64,000 nucleotides of DNA. It comes from Verrucomicrobia bacterium LW23 (lineage in GTDB: Bacteria > Verrucomicrobiota > Verrucomicrobiia > Methylacidiphilales > UBA1321). Below, one piece after another: positions 8,624 through 17,244 of this stretch; within the stretch, counting starts at the first letter, position 1; each line of letters begins with the position of its first letter. Made by a program: the position numbers and the translations under genes. Location of the stretch: assembly GCA_003054695.1 (NCBI GenBank), contig QAZA01000023.1:80545-144544 (forward strand), written 5' to 3'. Under the pieces are notes generated by a model. It saw only the letters and a program-made list of their open reading frames with translations, ran no database searches and was not told the DNA's origin.

Positions 8624-9079
8624 TTAGCGGGAGATGTCGTCCTGGCTTAGCAGGGTAAAGCCGTTTTGGGCCAGTACGTTGGCGGCGATGTCTTCGTCTT
8701 CCACGTGCATGGCCAGGGCGGCTTTGCCGTTGGGGGCGGTAAGCAGGGCGAAGGTGAAGTCGACATTGCACTCCGCCTGCAGCAGGGCGCTTAGCACGTA
8801 CTTCAGGTCCGCGGCGCCGCCGGGCAGCTCCACCACCACGACGGTGCACTCGGTGTAGGCAACGTTGTACTCCTCAAAAATGGCGCGGGCGGATTGCTGG
8901 TCGTCCACCACCATGCGGGCAATCGACGAATCGGCGGTGTCGATGATCGTCAGCGCGACAATGTGGACATTGCGCTCATCAAAGTACTTCACAATCTCCA
9001 GCAGCCGCCCGACCTTGTTGGCCATAAAGACGGAAAACTGCACCACTTTAGTCGGCGAGAGCCCTTCGATGATATCCAT
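8624..9079 (-). CDS. Tandem ACT-domain protein
   Basis: A 151-residue protein made of two ACT domains and nothing else. The first spans about 10-75 (VVQFSVFMANKVGRLLEIVK, then VHIVALTIIDTADSSIARMV) and the second about 80-145 (CTVVVVELPGGAADLKYVLS and VDFTFALLTAPNGKAALAMH). ACT domains bind amino acids and confer feedback control; stand-alone pairs are thought to act as regulators. A GC-rich stem-loop lies about 30 bases beyond the stop (8574-8594, gacggccc pairing with gggccgtc) but has no T-run. No partner enzyme sits beside it, although pab genes lie upstream on the same strand. Confidence 0.85.
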   Translation of the reverse strand: MDIIEGLSPTKVVQFSVFMANKVGRLLEIVKYFDERNVHIVALTIIDTADSSIARMVVDDQQSARAIFEEYNVAYTECTVVVVELPGGAADLKYVLSALLQAECNVDFTFALLTAPNGKAALAMHVEDEDIAANVLAQNGFTLLSQDDISR

Positions 9080-9233
9080 TTAAGACGTAGTTCTTCGCGC
9101 ATCGCCGAGGCTTTGTCACGCGGAAAGATGGGCGGAATGCGGGGAAATTTTACCAGGGTAAGCCATCGGGGCGGCGGGCCGCGGCGGCCGGGTGCCGTGG
9201 AGGCGCCGCGGATGGGCGCACAGCGCTCAGTAA

Positions 9234-10178
9234 TCAGCGTATTTCGGCGTCGGGGTCAAACTCGTTGTCGTTTTGCATCAGGTGCATCACGCTTTGCAGC
9301 TGGTGATGCAGCTCATCGCGGTAGGCCTGGCGTACGGCGCGGCACTTTTCGCCCAGGGGCAGGGTTTTGCTGCGCCAGCGCCATACGGGGCGGACGCCGC
9401 ACCAGCTGTTGGTCACAAAAATCTCGGTGGCTTCGTCCAGCACGGCGGGCTTCATCAGCACCTCTTTAACGCGGGCGCGGCGCATTACAAAATCGCGTAC
9501 CACGCCGCGGCGGCAGCCGGCCTCGCCGGGGGGCGTGCACAGCTCGCCGTTGTGGACCCAGAAGAGGTTGCCCATGGAGCAGGTGGCCAGGTTGCCATCC
9601 TCGTTGGTCAGCACGGCTTCGTCGGCGCGCACGTGGGTGCGGGCCTGGTAGTGGGTGAGGTAGCTGAGCGTTTTGTGGCGAGAATCCCAGTTTTTGCTGC
9701 ACACCTGCTGATCCGCCAGGCCCAGCGTAAACGCGGCGGGCACGCGGGTATTATCCTCTACAAAAAAGTGCACACTCTCGCCGGGCGTTACAATCCAGCG
9801 CCAGCGGCCGGTAAGCTGGGGCAGATGCGGGGCTACCTGGCGGAAATCGCGCATCACCTCCAGGCCCAGCGTGTCGGCGGAGTGGCGGATGCTTTTCCAG
9901 TGCTCGTTAAGGAAAAGCGGCACCCCATGCACCACGCGTATCGTCTCAAACACGCCCAGCCAGGGGCGGAAACTCGTCGCCGAGAAAAGACCCGGTATGT
10001 ACGAGCCCGGCATGGCCGAGGCCGTCTCCGCCGCCGCTGCCACCGCACGCTCGGTGGATGTCGCCGAGATAACGCCGGACGACACCGCTTTGCCGGGGCG
10101 TCGCGCGCCGCTGCCGCCGCGAGCGGCCGACGGAGAGGAGGGCACTTTATGCAGGCTGGTGACGGGGGTGTTTCTCAT
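9234..10178 (-). CDS. pabC: Aminotransferase class IV; probable aminodeoxychorismate lyase
   Basis: Fold-type IV PLP enzyme, most likely releasing pyruvate from 4-amino-4-deoxychorismate to give p-aminobenzoate for folate. Class IV motifs are present: KTLSYLTHYQAR with the PLP lysine, and DEAVLTNEDGNLATCSMGNL, the C-terminal cofactor-binding segment. It has an unusually long low-complexity N-terminus of ~65 residues rich in Ser, Ala and Arg before GLFSATSF; the true start could be internal. The start codon overlaps the pabB stop by four bases (ATGA), so translation is probably coupled. A branched-chain aminotransferase is possible by fold but less likely in this context. Confidence 0.85.
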   Translation of the reverse strand: MRNTPVTSLHKVPSSPSAARGGSGARRPGKAVSSGVISATSTERAVAAAAETASAMPGSYIPGLFSATSFRPWLGVFETIRVVHGVPLFLNEHWKSIRHSADTLGLEVMRDFRQVAPHLPQLTGRWRWIVTPGESVHFFVEDNTRVPAAFTLGLADQQVCSKNWDSRHKTLSYLTHYQARTHVRADEAVLTNEDGNLATCSMGNLFWVHNGELCTPPGEAGCRRGVVRDFVMRRARVKEVLMKPAVLDEATEIFVTNSWCGVRPVWRWRSKTLPLGEKCRAVRQAYRDELHHQLQSVMHLMQNDNEFDPDAEIR

Positions 10179-11500
10179 GGCATGGGGGTGGGGCTGTCGC
10201 CACTGCCGGTGGTGCCGGTGCCGGGCGGGTACATCGATAAGACGGGTGAATCGCGGAAACTGGCAGGGGCGGGCGCGGCGCTCTGGGAGGGCACGGCGGA
10301 GGCTTCCTGCTCCATCGCCACCATCTGGTGGTAGGACTCCACGGCCAGGCGCATGCCGGAGGCCTTGTGCAGGGTCTCCTCGTACTCGCGAGCGGGAATG
10401 GAATCGGCCGTAATACCGCTGCCGGCGTGCAGAGAAAGCATCCCGTTGCGCAGCAACAGGGTACGGATGGCGATACTGAATGCGGCGTCGCCGTTAAACG
10501 CAAAGTAGCCGATCGCCCCTGTAAATATACCACGGGGACACGGCTCCAGCTCCGCAATTATTTCGCACGCGCGCTTTTTGGGCGCGCCGGTAATGGAGCC
10601 GCCGGGGAAGGCCACCTCCAGGGCGCGCAGCGCGTCGATACCCGGGCGCATCATGCCCTCCACGGTGGAGACGAGGTGGTAGACCTGGGCGTACTTCTCC
10701 AGCTTGATGATGTCGGTGACGACGACCGAGCCGTACTCGCAGATGCGGCCCAGGTCGTTGCGCTCCAGGTCGGTAATCATCGTCAGCTCGGCAATCTCCT
10801 TGCGGTCCGTCAGCAGCTCGTAGGCCAGCTGCGCGTCGCGGATGGGATCGCGGCTGCGAGGGCGGGTGCCCTTGATGGGCCTGGTGGCGACGTGGCGGCC
10901 CTGCACGGTGAGAAAGAGCTCCGGCGAGGCGCTCAGGATCACGTCGCCGCCCGTGCCCATGTCCAGAAAGGCCGAGCCGGGCGCCGGGCTGCGCCAGGTC
11001 AGCTGCTCGAAGAGGCGGTAGGGATCACCCGCAAAGGGCGCCGTAAAGCGCTGGGCGATGTTGACCTGGTAGATATCGCCGGAGCGGATATACTCCTGCG
11101 CGCGGGCCACGCGGGCCTCATACTCGGCGCGCGTCTGGTCGGGCGTAAAGTCGGGCGATCCGTGCGGGGCGGAGACGCCGGGGGCGCCGGGGGCGGTGCC
11201 GGGGCGCCATCGGGAGCGGCGCGCCTGCCACCACGCGTTGGGCTGGTCCGCCGGCAGCGCACGCAGTTTGGGAAAGATGAGGAAGTGGAAATCCCCCTCA
11301 TACGTAAAGTAGCCGACGGCGGCGCCCTCCGGGTGGGGCGAGGAATCGAGCGACGGGCGGCGATAACGGGCCAGCACCTCGCGCAGGCGCCCCAGCTCCG
11401 CCCAACAGCCGCGCACTTCTTCCACGGGCTCATCGCCCTGGTAAATCCACCCGGGCAGAGTCCATGAGTTCAGCGAGACGAAAGGATCGCGGGTATGCAT
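10175..11500 (-). CDS. pabB: Aminodeoxychorismate synthase component I
   Basis: Chorismate-using enzyme that adds ammonia to give 4-amino-4-deoxychorismate. The 441-residue protein has the chorismate-binding core: GDIYQVNIAQRF, SASPELFL, TRPIKGTRPR, ITDLERNDLGR, FPGGSITGAPKKRA and IGYFAFNGDAAFSIAIRTL. The PIKGT motif, with its lysine, marks PabB rather than TrpE (which has PIAGT). It starts at ATG 11500 and couples to pabC downstream. No glutamine amidotransferase partner is in the window. About 100 bases upstream lies a 7-3-7 inverted repeat (11604-11620, ttctcta/tagagaa) that could be an operator. Confidence 0.92.
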   Translation of the reverse strand: MHTRDPFVSLNSWTLPGWIYQGDEPVEEVRGCWAELGRLREVLARYRRPSLDSSPHPEGAAVGYFTYEGDFHFLIFPKLRALPADQPNAWWQARRSRWRPGTAPGAPGVSAPHGSPDFTPDQTRAEYEARVARAQEYIRSGDIYQVNIAQRFTAPFAGDPYRLFEQLTWRSPAPGSAFLDMGTGGDVILSASPELFLTVQGRHVATRPIKGTRPRSRDPIRDAQLAYELLTDRKEIAELTMITDLERNDLGRICEYGSVVVTDIIKLEKYAQVYHLVSTVEGMMRPGIDALRALEVAFPGGSITGAPKKRACEIIAELEPCPRGIFTGAIGYFAFNGDAAFSIAIRTLLLRNGMLSLHAGSGITADSIPAREYEETLHKASGMRLAVESYHQMVAMEQEASAVPSQSAAPAPASFRDSPVLSMYPPGTGTTGSGDSPTPMP

Positions 11501-12321
11501 GGGTGCCGGCCGTGGCCTGCAGTCACCGCCTGGTGCGGGGAGCGGAGGAGGCGAGAGGGTTGGATGGGGCTTTCGTGGAAGGAAAGCAACATGAAGTTAA
11601 TCGTTCTCTACTTTAGAGAATTTCGGCGATGTTGAGAAGGGGATTTTTGGTGCAAAAGCTCGTATCTGCGTTTAAGCTACAAGGTGTTGCGTTCCAGAAA
11701 CTCTCCGGAAGTCCTTGGACGCTCGCCCCATGCCCGCGCTTCATCTTTTTTGCCGAAAATCGACACGCGCATGTACGTTATGTTGATGAATTACTAAGGT
11801 GTAAACGCTAATAAACGCTAATACAATAAGGAGGCCCGATCGCCCGGTACTACTATCCATCTCCTTCTCATTCCGCACTAATACAGCAGCCACAAGCGCT
11901 CCGCCCATTTATGCAATAGCGGGTTGTACCTTAGTACGCCAACGGATCACAGCCGGACAAACCGCGATGTCGGGATATATCTCGTAACGGTTGCCACAAC
12001 CCACGTTGTATCAGCACGTTTGGCGACTTCTTCCCGTCTGCAATTTGCCTAAATTTGGGGTTGATCCGCGACGCTTCCCCCGCTTGTATGGGGCACGACT
12101 ACCCCTGGGGTTGCCGGCCGGCCGAGATGTGCGTGCCGCGGGGTGCGGGCACGTCGCTATGACAAAGAAAGCACACGATTATTGCCCATGCTCCGCGCTT
12201 ACATCCACTGCTATTCATGTATATCACAACAGGAAAAGTGGCATACTTGTTAGGAATGATTGCCTTTTGTTGCTTTCCTTATTAATGTACTATCAGCAGC
12301 GCTAAAGGATGGAACAGCCCC
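11501..12321. other. Long intergenic region between divergent genes
   Basis: About 820 bases between pabB (minus) and the histidine kinase (plus), AT-richer than the genes. I see a perfect 7-3-7 inverted repeat at 11604-11620, a tandem direct repeat of taaacgctaa around 11803-11824, and an aaaggatgga Shine-Dalgarno at 12304-12313 for the kinase. No open frame here has both a ribosome-binding site and a recognisable domain. Promoters for both neighbours must lie here. Confidence 0.5.
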
Positions 12322-13968
12322 ATGGCTAAGTCGTTTGATGAGGAACGCCTTCTTGACACACTCCGGCATACGGAGGTTGTCCTGTTTCGCGTGGACACCT
12401 CCCTGCGCTACACGTGGGTGTTTAACCTGCCCGAGTGCTTTGCGGATGCGGGCCTCATCGGCAAATCCGACGGCGAGCTGCTGACCGCCGAGGAAGCCGA
12501 GCCGCTGATGCAGTCCAAACTGCTGGCCATAACCTCCGGCGAGCCGGCGCGCCTGCCCTGCCGCATGACGCTGTGCGGCCACACCCGGTGGTTTGACCTG
12601 CGTATCCTGCCCCAGCGCAACGCCGACGGCGACGGCGACGGCAATGGCAATGGCAATGGCGCAGGCGCGTTGAACCCGGTAAGCGAGCTCCTCATCTCCG
12701 GCCACGACGTAACCGAGCGCCACCTGCTGGCCGCGCGCCTGCACGAGCTGACGCACCACGCCGAGGAGATGCGGGAGCGCAGCGCGCGGCTGGAATCGCT
12801 GGGCCTGCTGGCGGGCGGTATCGCGCACGATTTCAATAACTTCCTGGCCGGCCTGGCCGCGTCCATCTCCCTGGCGCAGACGGACTTGCAGATATCGCTA
12901 CGCAGCCACGAGTACCTGCAGGCGGCGCTCGACGCTTCCTTTGCCGCACAGCAACTTACCCGCCAGTTGCTCACCTTTACCAAAGGCCAGGCGCCCCACA
13001 AGCACGCGTGCGACATGCGCGAGCTGCTGGAGGACGCCACCCACTTTGCCCTGCGCGGCAGCTCCGTAGCCGCCCGCTTTGAGATTGACCCGGCGCTGTG
13101 GACCGTGGAGGCCGACGCGGGGCAAATCCGCCAGGTCATCCACAATATTGTGCTGAACGCGCGCCAGGCGATGCCCGAGGGCGGCACCATCCGCGTGATG
13201 GCCGCCAACGCAGAGCCCGGCGTGGGCGGGCACAACGACACGGCCGTGTTCGCCGCGCCCTCGGTGGCGGTGACCATTCAGGATACCGGCACAGGCATCG
13301 CGGAGGAGTTGCGCGACCGGATCTTTATGCCCTACTTTACCACCAAAGGCACCGGCACCGGCCTGGGCCTCTCCACCAGCCAAAGCATTGTGCAGCGGCA
13401 CGGTGGGTCCCTCACCTTTACCAGTACGCCGGGGGTCGGCACCGCATTTACCGTTCGACTGCCCGCCCAGCCGGGCCTGCGCGTGGAAGCCGAGGAGGAG
13501 GCGCCGGCCGAGATGCGGGGCAGCGGCCGCATTCTGGTAATGGACGACAACGAACTGATCCGCAAGCTGGTGACGGAATTTCTCCAGAACGCCGGCTACG
13601 AGGTGGCCGCCGTAAGCGATGGCGATGCCTGCCTGCGCGTTGTGGCGGAGGGACTTGCGCGCGGCGAGACGTTCGACGCCTACCTGCTGGACCTCACCAT
13701 CCCCGGCGGCCGCGGCGGCGTGGATACACTGCGCGAGCTCCAGTTGCTGCACCCCACCGCCCGCGCCGTAGCCACCAGCGGCTACGCCGAGGAGGAACCG
13801 ATGATTCACTTTGCCCGCCACGGCTTTTGCGACGTGCTGGCCAAGCCGTTTCGCTTTGAAGTGCTGGCCGCCACGCTGGACCGCGCCATGGCCCTGGACG
13901 GCAACCCACCTCTCCCGCGGCCCGCCCCCCGCGAGGTGCGCGAACATCTGCACGATGTCTCGCTTTAG
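12322..13968 (+). CDS. Hybrid sensor histidine kinase/response regulator
   Basis: Cytoplasmic two-component hybrid of 548 residues with no membrane segment. Order: PAS-like sensor (about 10-135), HisKA with the phospho-accepting His169 in GGIAHDFNN, HATPase_c with N-box HNIVLNARQAMPEGG (~274-288), DTGTGIAEE (G1) and GTGTGLGLSTSQSIV (G2), then a receiver domain (~402-520) with DD at 408-409, phospho-acceptor Asp457 in LLDLTIPGG and the conserved Lys of LAKPF. The GIAHDFNN type is common in hybrid kinases that relay to a separate histidine phosphotransferase or regulator; none is next to it. Start ATG 12322 has an aaaggatgga ribosome-binding site eight bases upstream. A hexanucleotide repeat in the PAS-HisKA linker encodes a DGDGDGNGNGNG tract. 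Confidence 0.93.
   Translation: MAKSFDEERLLDTLRHTEVVLFRVDTSLRYTWVFNLPECFADAGLIGKSDGELLTAEEAEPLMQSKLLAITSGEPARLPCRMTLCGHTRWFDLRILPQRNADGDGDGNGNGNGAGALNPVSELLISGHDVTERHLLAARLHELTHHAEEMRERSARLESLGLLAGGIAHDFNNFLAGLAASISLAQTDLQISLRSHEYLQAALDASFAAQQLTRQLLTFTKGQAPHKHACDMRELLEDATHFALRGSSVAARFEIDPALWTVEADAGQIRQVIHNIVLNARQAMPEGGTIRVMAANAEPGVGGHNDTAVFAAPSVAVTIQDTGTGIAEELRDRIFMPYFTTKGTGTGLGLSTSQSIVQRHGGSLTFTSTPGVGTAFTVRLPAQPGLRVEAEEEAPAEMRGSGRILVMDDNELIRKLVTEFLQNAGYEVAAVSDGDACLRVVAEGLARGETFDAYLLDLTIPGGRGGVDTLRELQLLHPTARAVATSGYAEEEPMIHFARHGFCDVLAKPFRFEVLAATLDRAMALDGNPPLPRPAPREVREHLHDVSL
12625..12660 (+). repeat. In-frame hexanucleotide repeat (GACGGC)3(AATGGC)3
   Basis: Six perfect hexamer units inside the histidine kinase encode alternating Asp-Gly then Asn-Gly between the PAS-like and HisKA domains. 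Because units are six bases, copy changes would lengthen or shorten the linker without breaking the frame. Confidence 0.8.
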
Positions 13969-14094
13969 GTGAGGTAGCATCGTCACGAGATTTAGCGGGA
14001 GATGTCGATATTCAGCGCAAGGCTGAACGTCGTTCGGGAGGCGGCACCTTGTGTTGCCTTGGCGATTGCCCGCTCATGCGGTACATTCATCGCT

Positions 14095-15090
14095 ATGTCC
14101 TCCTCACCTTCCCCCGATTTCTCCGCCAATATGGATCGCTTTACCGGCGAGCCCGGCGCGGGCGGCTATGCGGCGGGGTACGATCGCTTTCGCCCGGCGC
14201 CGCCGGATATGCTGGCCGTTATCCTGGCCCGCATGGCCGGCGTTGCCCTGGCCGGCGATACTACCCCGGGCCTCCCCGCTTTGGGCACGGTGGTGGATCT
14301 AGGCAGCGGCACTGGGCTCTCCACACGGTACTGGGCGGCGCGCGCGGCGCGGGTGGTGGGCGTGGAGCCGACCGATGCGATGCGCCGGCAGGCGGAGGAG
14401 GCCGGGCGCGCGTTCACTAACATTGCGTACAGCAGGGCTTTCTCGCACGAGACGGGGCTGCCGTATCAGTCCGCCGACATCGTCTCGTGCTCGCAGTCGC
14501 TGCACTGGATGCACCCGGTGCTGACCTTCCGCGAGGCGGCGCGCGTGCTGCGTCCGCGCGGCGTGTTTGCCGCCAGCGACTACGACTGGCCGCCCGCCAC
14601 CGGCTCCTGGGAGGCCGATGCCGCGTACCAGGCATGCGCGGAGCGCGTCGACGCCCTGGCCCGCGAGCATGGAGTGGCGCCGGTGGTGCAGGTGAGCGAC
14701 GACGATCCGGAGGCCCAGGCGGAAGCCGAAGCGCTTGCCGCCCAAAGCCTTGGCGTCGCACCGGCAGGCAGGCGGGCCCTGTCCCCCGCCGCCGCTCGCC
14801 CGTCCGCCCCGGTGCTGCACTGGGACAAGGAGCGGCACCTGGACCGCATGCGCCGCAGCGGCGCTTTCCGCTACGTGCGGGAGATTGCGATTCACCAACA
14901 GGACGCAGGCAACGCGGACCGGCTGGTGGGGCTGATGCTAAGCCAGGGCTCCGTCAACTCCCTGCTCAAACTCGGCTTTCACCAGGAGGACATTGGCATC
15001 GCCCAGCTCCGCGAGGCAGCCGCCCGCTGCCTGGGCCCGGAGCCGCGCCCGTGGGTGTGGACATGCCGCGTCCGCCTGGGCATTGTGTAA
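14095..15090 (+). CDS. Class I SAM-dependent methyltransferase
   Basis: A 331-residue methyltransferase of unknown substrate. Motif I reads VVDLGSGTGLSTRYWA, motif II GVEPTDAMRRQAEE, and SADIVSCSQSLHWM followed by EAARVLRPRGVFAASDYDWPP gives the post-I region typical of Methyltransf_11. The W after HW and the YDWPP loop resemble the trans-aconitate/YafE-like group. A ~60-residue insert rich in Ala/Pro (around 180-245) separates the core from a helical C-terminus. I chose ATG 14095, just before MSSSPSPDF; ATG 14002 would add 31 residues with no similarity. Confidence 0.85.
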   Translation: MSSSPSPDFSANMDRFTGEPGAGGYAAGYDRFRPAPPDMLAVILARMAGVALAGDTTPGLPALGTVVDLGSGTGLSTRYWAARAARVVGVEPTDAMRRQAEEAGRAFTNIAYSRAFSHETGLPYQSADIVSCSQSLHWMHPVLTFREAARVLRPRGVFAASDYDWPPATGSWEADAAYQACAERVDALAREHGVAPVVQVSDDDPEAQAEAEALAAQSLGVAPAGRRALSPAAARPSAPVLHWDKERHLDRMRRSGAFRYVREIAIHQQDAGNADRLVGLMLSQGSVNSLLKLGFHQEDIGIAQLREAAARCLGPEPRPWVWTCRVRLGIV

Positions 15091-15197
15091 CGGCGGCAAG
15101 CGAGGCGGAAGAGGGGAATCTTTAGCCTCGAATGAAAAGAAATAGAGCGGCTTCCGTAATGGTGTACAAGAGGCTGTCGACATTTCCGATGCATCCC

Positions 15198-15288
15198 CTT
15201 GGCGAAACTTTCCGTCCTTGGCGATACGATCTGCCTTGGATCTACGGACCTTCAGATAACATCGCCAAGGGCGGAAAGTTTCGCCAAG
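15198..15288. repeat. Near-perfect 28-bp inverted repeat (stem-loop)
   Basis: Arms 15198-15225 (beginning cttggcgaaactttccg) and 15261-15288 (its complement) differ at one base, which would be a G-U pair in RNA; the loop is 35 bases. No T-run follows. It may be a palindromic repeat element or an RNA hairpin. It lies between the methyltransferase and the secreted-protein gene. Confidence 0.8.
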
Positions 15289-15379
15289 ACTGAGGCGAAA
15301 AATGCTAAATGCTAAACTTTTAGAATTCTCTCACGGTAAGATTCTATAAACACAAACCACCTGTTAACTTCCTTCCTTT

Positions 15380-15426
15380 CCCCCCATTCGTCCCCTTCGT
15401 GCTATTCGTTGTTAAATATTCCCCGT
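15380..15426 (-). repeat. Single degenerate unit of the 'accacggattacac' family
   Basis: ccattcgtccccttcgtgct followed by attcgttgttaaatattcccc matches the reverse-oriented units at 1314-1470 in order and spacing. It lies 90 bases upstream of the secreted-protein gene. Confidence 0.6.
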
Positions 15427-15514
15427 TCTCCGCACATCCGGCTTGAACTTCGTCCGTCTCAATGCGAGCATTGGCGTCGTGAAACGGACCCTACTTGCCG
15501 CCCTTTTTGCCCGC

Positions 15515-16399
15515 ATGGATTTAACCTTTGCATCTCGCGCAGCGGTGCTTGCGGCAGCGGCCGCACTGGCGCTGGCGGCTCCCGCGGCAATCGCCCAGGA
15601 GGCGGCAGGCGCGGGCAGTGGCGAGTTCAAGGTAGGCGCGCCGGTTTCGGATATCCGCACGCCGGAGGACAAGTTGTACCGCATTTACCAGGCGGAGGGG
15701 ATGTTCCGCATTGACTCGGGCAACCCCGGCAGTTCGTCGCGCAAAACGTTTATCTACAACACCGCCAAGGGTTTGCTTTTCTCGCTTAACTACCGCGACA
15801 AGACCTACACGCGGGTGCCGATCAACCTGCCTGCCAACCAGCGCTCGCAGTTCTCCAACCGCGACAACGAAACGCGCAACGACATCATCAAGACGGCCGA
15901 TGCCGAAAAGGCGGCGGTAAACGGCGCGTTTAATTACGACCTGACCGACATGCGCCAGCTGAGCGAGATTATGCTGGGCACCACCACGTGCGAGCGCTAC
16001 TCGCTGGAGAAAGACGGCGTGCGCACCACCGTGTACCTGAGCAAGGACAAGGGCTACCCCATGCGCATTACGCGGCAGTCGCGCGACGGCTCCTCCAGCT
16101 CGCAGATCCGCATTTTTGAGTTTACCTACCCCAACCTGGCGCTGCCGGAAGGCACGTTTGAGCCGCCCATGGACTTCCGCCGCGTCGCCCCGCTCATCGA
16201 TCCCGTCGACCCCGCCCTGCTGGCCGCCGAACGCGCCGACCCGGGCGCCGCCGCCGCCGACAAACCCGCCGAAGGCGAGCACGCCGCCGCCACGCCCCCC
16301 GGCGACGGCACCCCCGCCGCCCCGCCCGAAGCCCCCGCCAAGCCCAAACCAAAGGTGCCGGAAAACGAGCCGTTCCTCAGCACCAAGCCGCTGCTGTAA
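15515..16399 (+). CDS. Secreted protein of unknown function
   Basis: A 294-residue exported protein. A Sec signal peptide is clear (SRAAVLAAAAALALAAPAAIAQ, cleavage likely after AIA or AQ). The mature region has a beta-rich body with RKTFIYNTAKGLLFSLNYRD and LPEGTFEPPMDF, weakly recalling LolA/DUF4412-type lipoprotein-binding folds; I hold this loosely. The last ~80 residues are a Pro/Ala/Glu-rich tail ending PENEPFLSTKPLL, probably unstructured. I chose ATG 15515 because it puts the signal peptide at the N-terminus; TTG 15443 is possible. Confidence 0.75.
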   Translation: MDLTFASRAAVLAAAAALALAAPAAIAQEAAGAGSGEFKVGAPVSDIRTPEDKLYRIYQAEGMFRIDSGNPGSSSRKTFIYNTAKGLLFSLNYRDKTYTRVPINLPANQRSQFSNRDNETRNDIIKTADAEKAAVNGAFNYDLTDMRQLSEIMLGTTTCERYSLEKDGVRTTVYLSKDKGYPMRITRQSRDGSSSSQIRIFEFTYPNLALPEGTFEPPMDFRRVAPLIDPVDPALLAAERADPGAAAADKPAEGEHAAATPPGDGTPAAPPEAPAKPKPKVPENEPFLSTKPLL

Positions 16400-16485
16400 C
16401 CGGGGCGGACGCAAGTTGGCAGAGCCGGAGACGGCGGCGCTGTCCGTTTCTGTTTCCGAAGGTGCCAGGGGAGAAATCTCGTGGG

Positions 16486-16524
16486 GATTTTGAGATGCGG
16501 GCAAGGCGGGCCGGGGGAGTGCAT
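16486..16524 (+). repeat. 39-bp repeat shared with 28361-28399
   Basis: The segment opening gattttgagatgcgggcaag and ending gggggagtgcat matches, with about five differences, the complement of 28361-28399. If read in one frame both would encode DFEMRARR. It sits directly 5' of the hairpin at 16537-16678, while the second copy lies inside the 174-bp inverted-repeat element. Confidence 0.7.
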
Positions 16525-16536
16525 CCCCTGGAATCA

Positions 16537-16678
16537 GGAACCCACGCGAAGCGCTCTTCCGTCGGACCCTACGCGCTCGTTCCTCGCGCGGGGCGTGTTA
16601 AGGACGACAGAAAATGCCTCCCACATGCAGTAAACGAGCGCGAGTGGATCGACACATGAACGCTTCGCGTGGGGTTCC
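16537..16678. repeat. 142-bp imperfect hairpin element
   Basis: Outer arms 16537-16556 (ggaacccacgcgaagcgctc) and 16658-16678 pair with one bulge and one mismatch. Inner arms cgcgctcgtt (16572-16581) and aacgagcgcg (16633-16642) pair perfectly. No ribosome-binding site plus domain is seen in the frames across it. With the flanking 39-bp repeat it looks like a small non-autonomous element. The whole 16400-16812 gap otherwise holds no gene I can support. Confidence 0.65.
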
Positions 16679-16812
16679 CGAAGCGAACTTTCCCGGGGTA
16701 GTCCTCGCATCAGAAATGCTGGCGAGTGACGGCGGGACGGCAGATACTGAAGGCTGGATAAGGATCAGAGTTTTACAGCAGCCTGTTCTTTCCCTTAGAC
16801 TCTCGGCTTGCC

Positions 16813-17058
16813 ATGATTCACCCCGACCTTCTCGCCATCCTCGTCTGCCCGGAGTCGCGGCAGGAACTCCGCGAAGCTTCCGCCCAGGAGGTTGCCGCGC
16901 TTAATGCGCGCATCGCCGAGGGCAAAGCGCAGGATGTGGCCGGCGGCAAAGTGGCGCAAGCCGTGGAGGGCCTGCTGATCCGCTCCGATGGCACACGGGG
17001 ATACGCCGTGCGCCAGGGCATCCCGGTAATGCTGATGGACGCCGCGATTAAGCTGTAG
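16813..17058 (+). CDS. Trm112-family protein
   Basis: An 81-residue protein with the Trm112 pattern: MIHPDLLAILVCPESRQELR at the start and a C-terminal GYAVRQGIPVMLMDAA, matching the usual YPVRDGIPVML tail. Trm112 proteins activate methyltransferases in eukaryotes; bacterial versions (YcaR-like) are of unclear role. The zinc ligands are mostly missing: only one Cys remains where family members usually have CPxC. It precedes the 6-phosphogluconolactonase gene by 187 bases in the same direction. Confidence 0.85.
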   Translation: MIHPDLLAILVCPESRQELREASAQEVAALNARIAEGKAQDVAGGKVAQAVEGLLIRSDGTRGYAVRQGIPVMLMDAAIKL

Positions 17059-17244
17059 TCAGTGTCGTGGCGAGGGTGGCTCGAGGATGGGTGTCCACGG
17101 CCCGGCCGCTCCCTGGCGCCGTTGGCGCTCCGGAACACCTCGCCTTGCGTGCACCTGTGCCTGAGTGCCTGAACTGCTCGGGCCGAGTCCCCCAAGCCGG
17201 CGCTTTACCTTGGCCGTTGGGCCCAGTAGAATTCGCGGCATATC

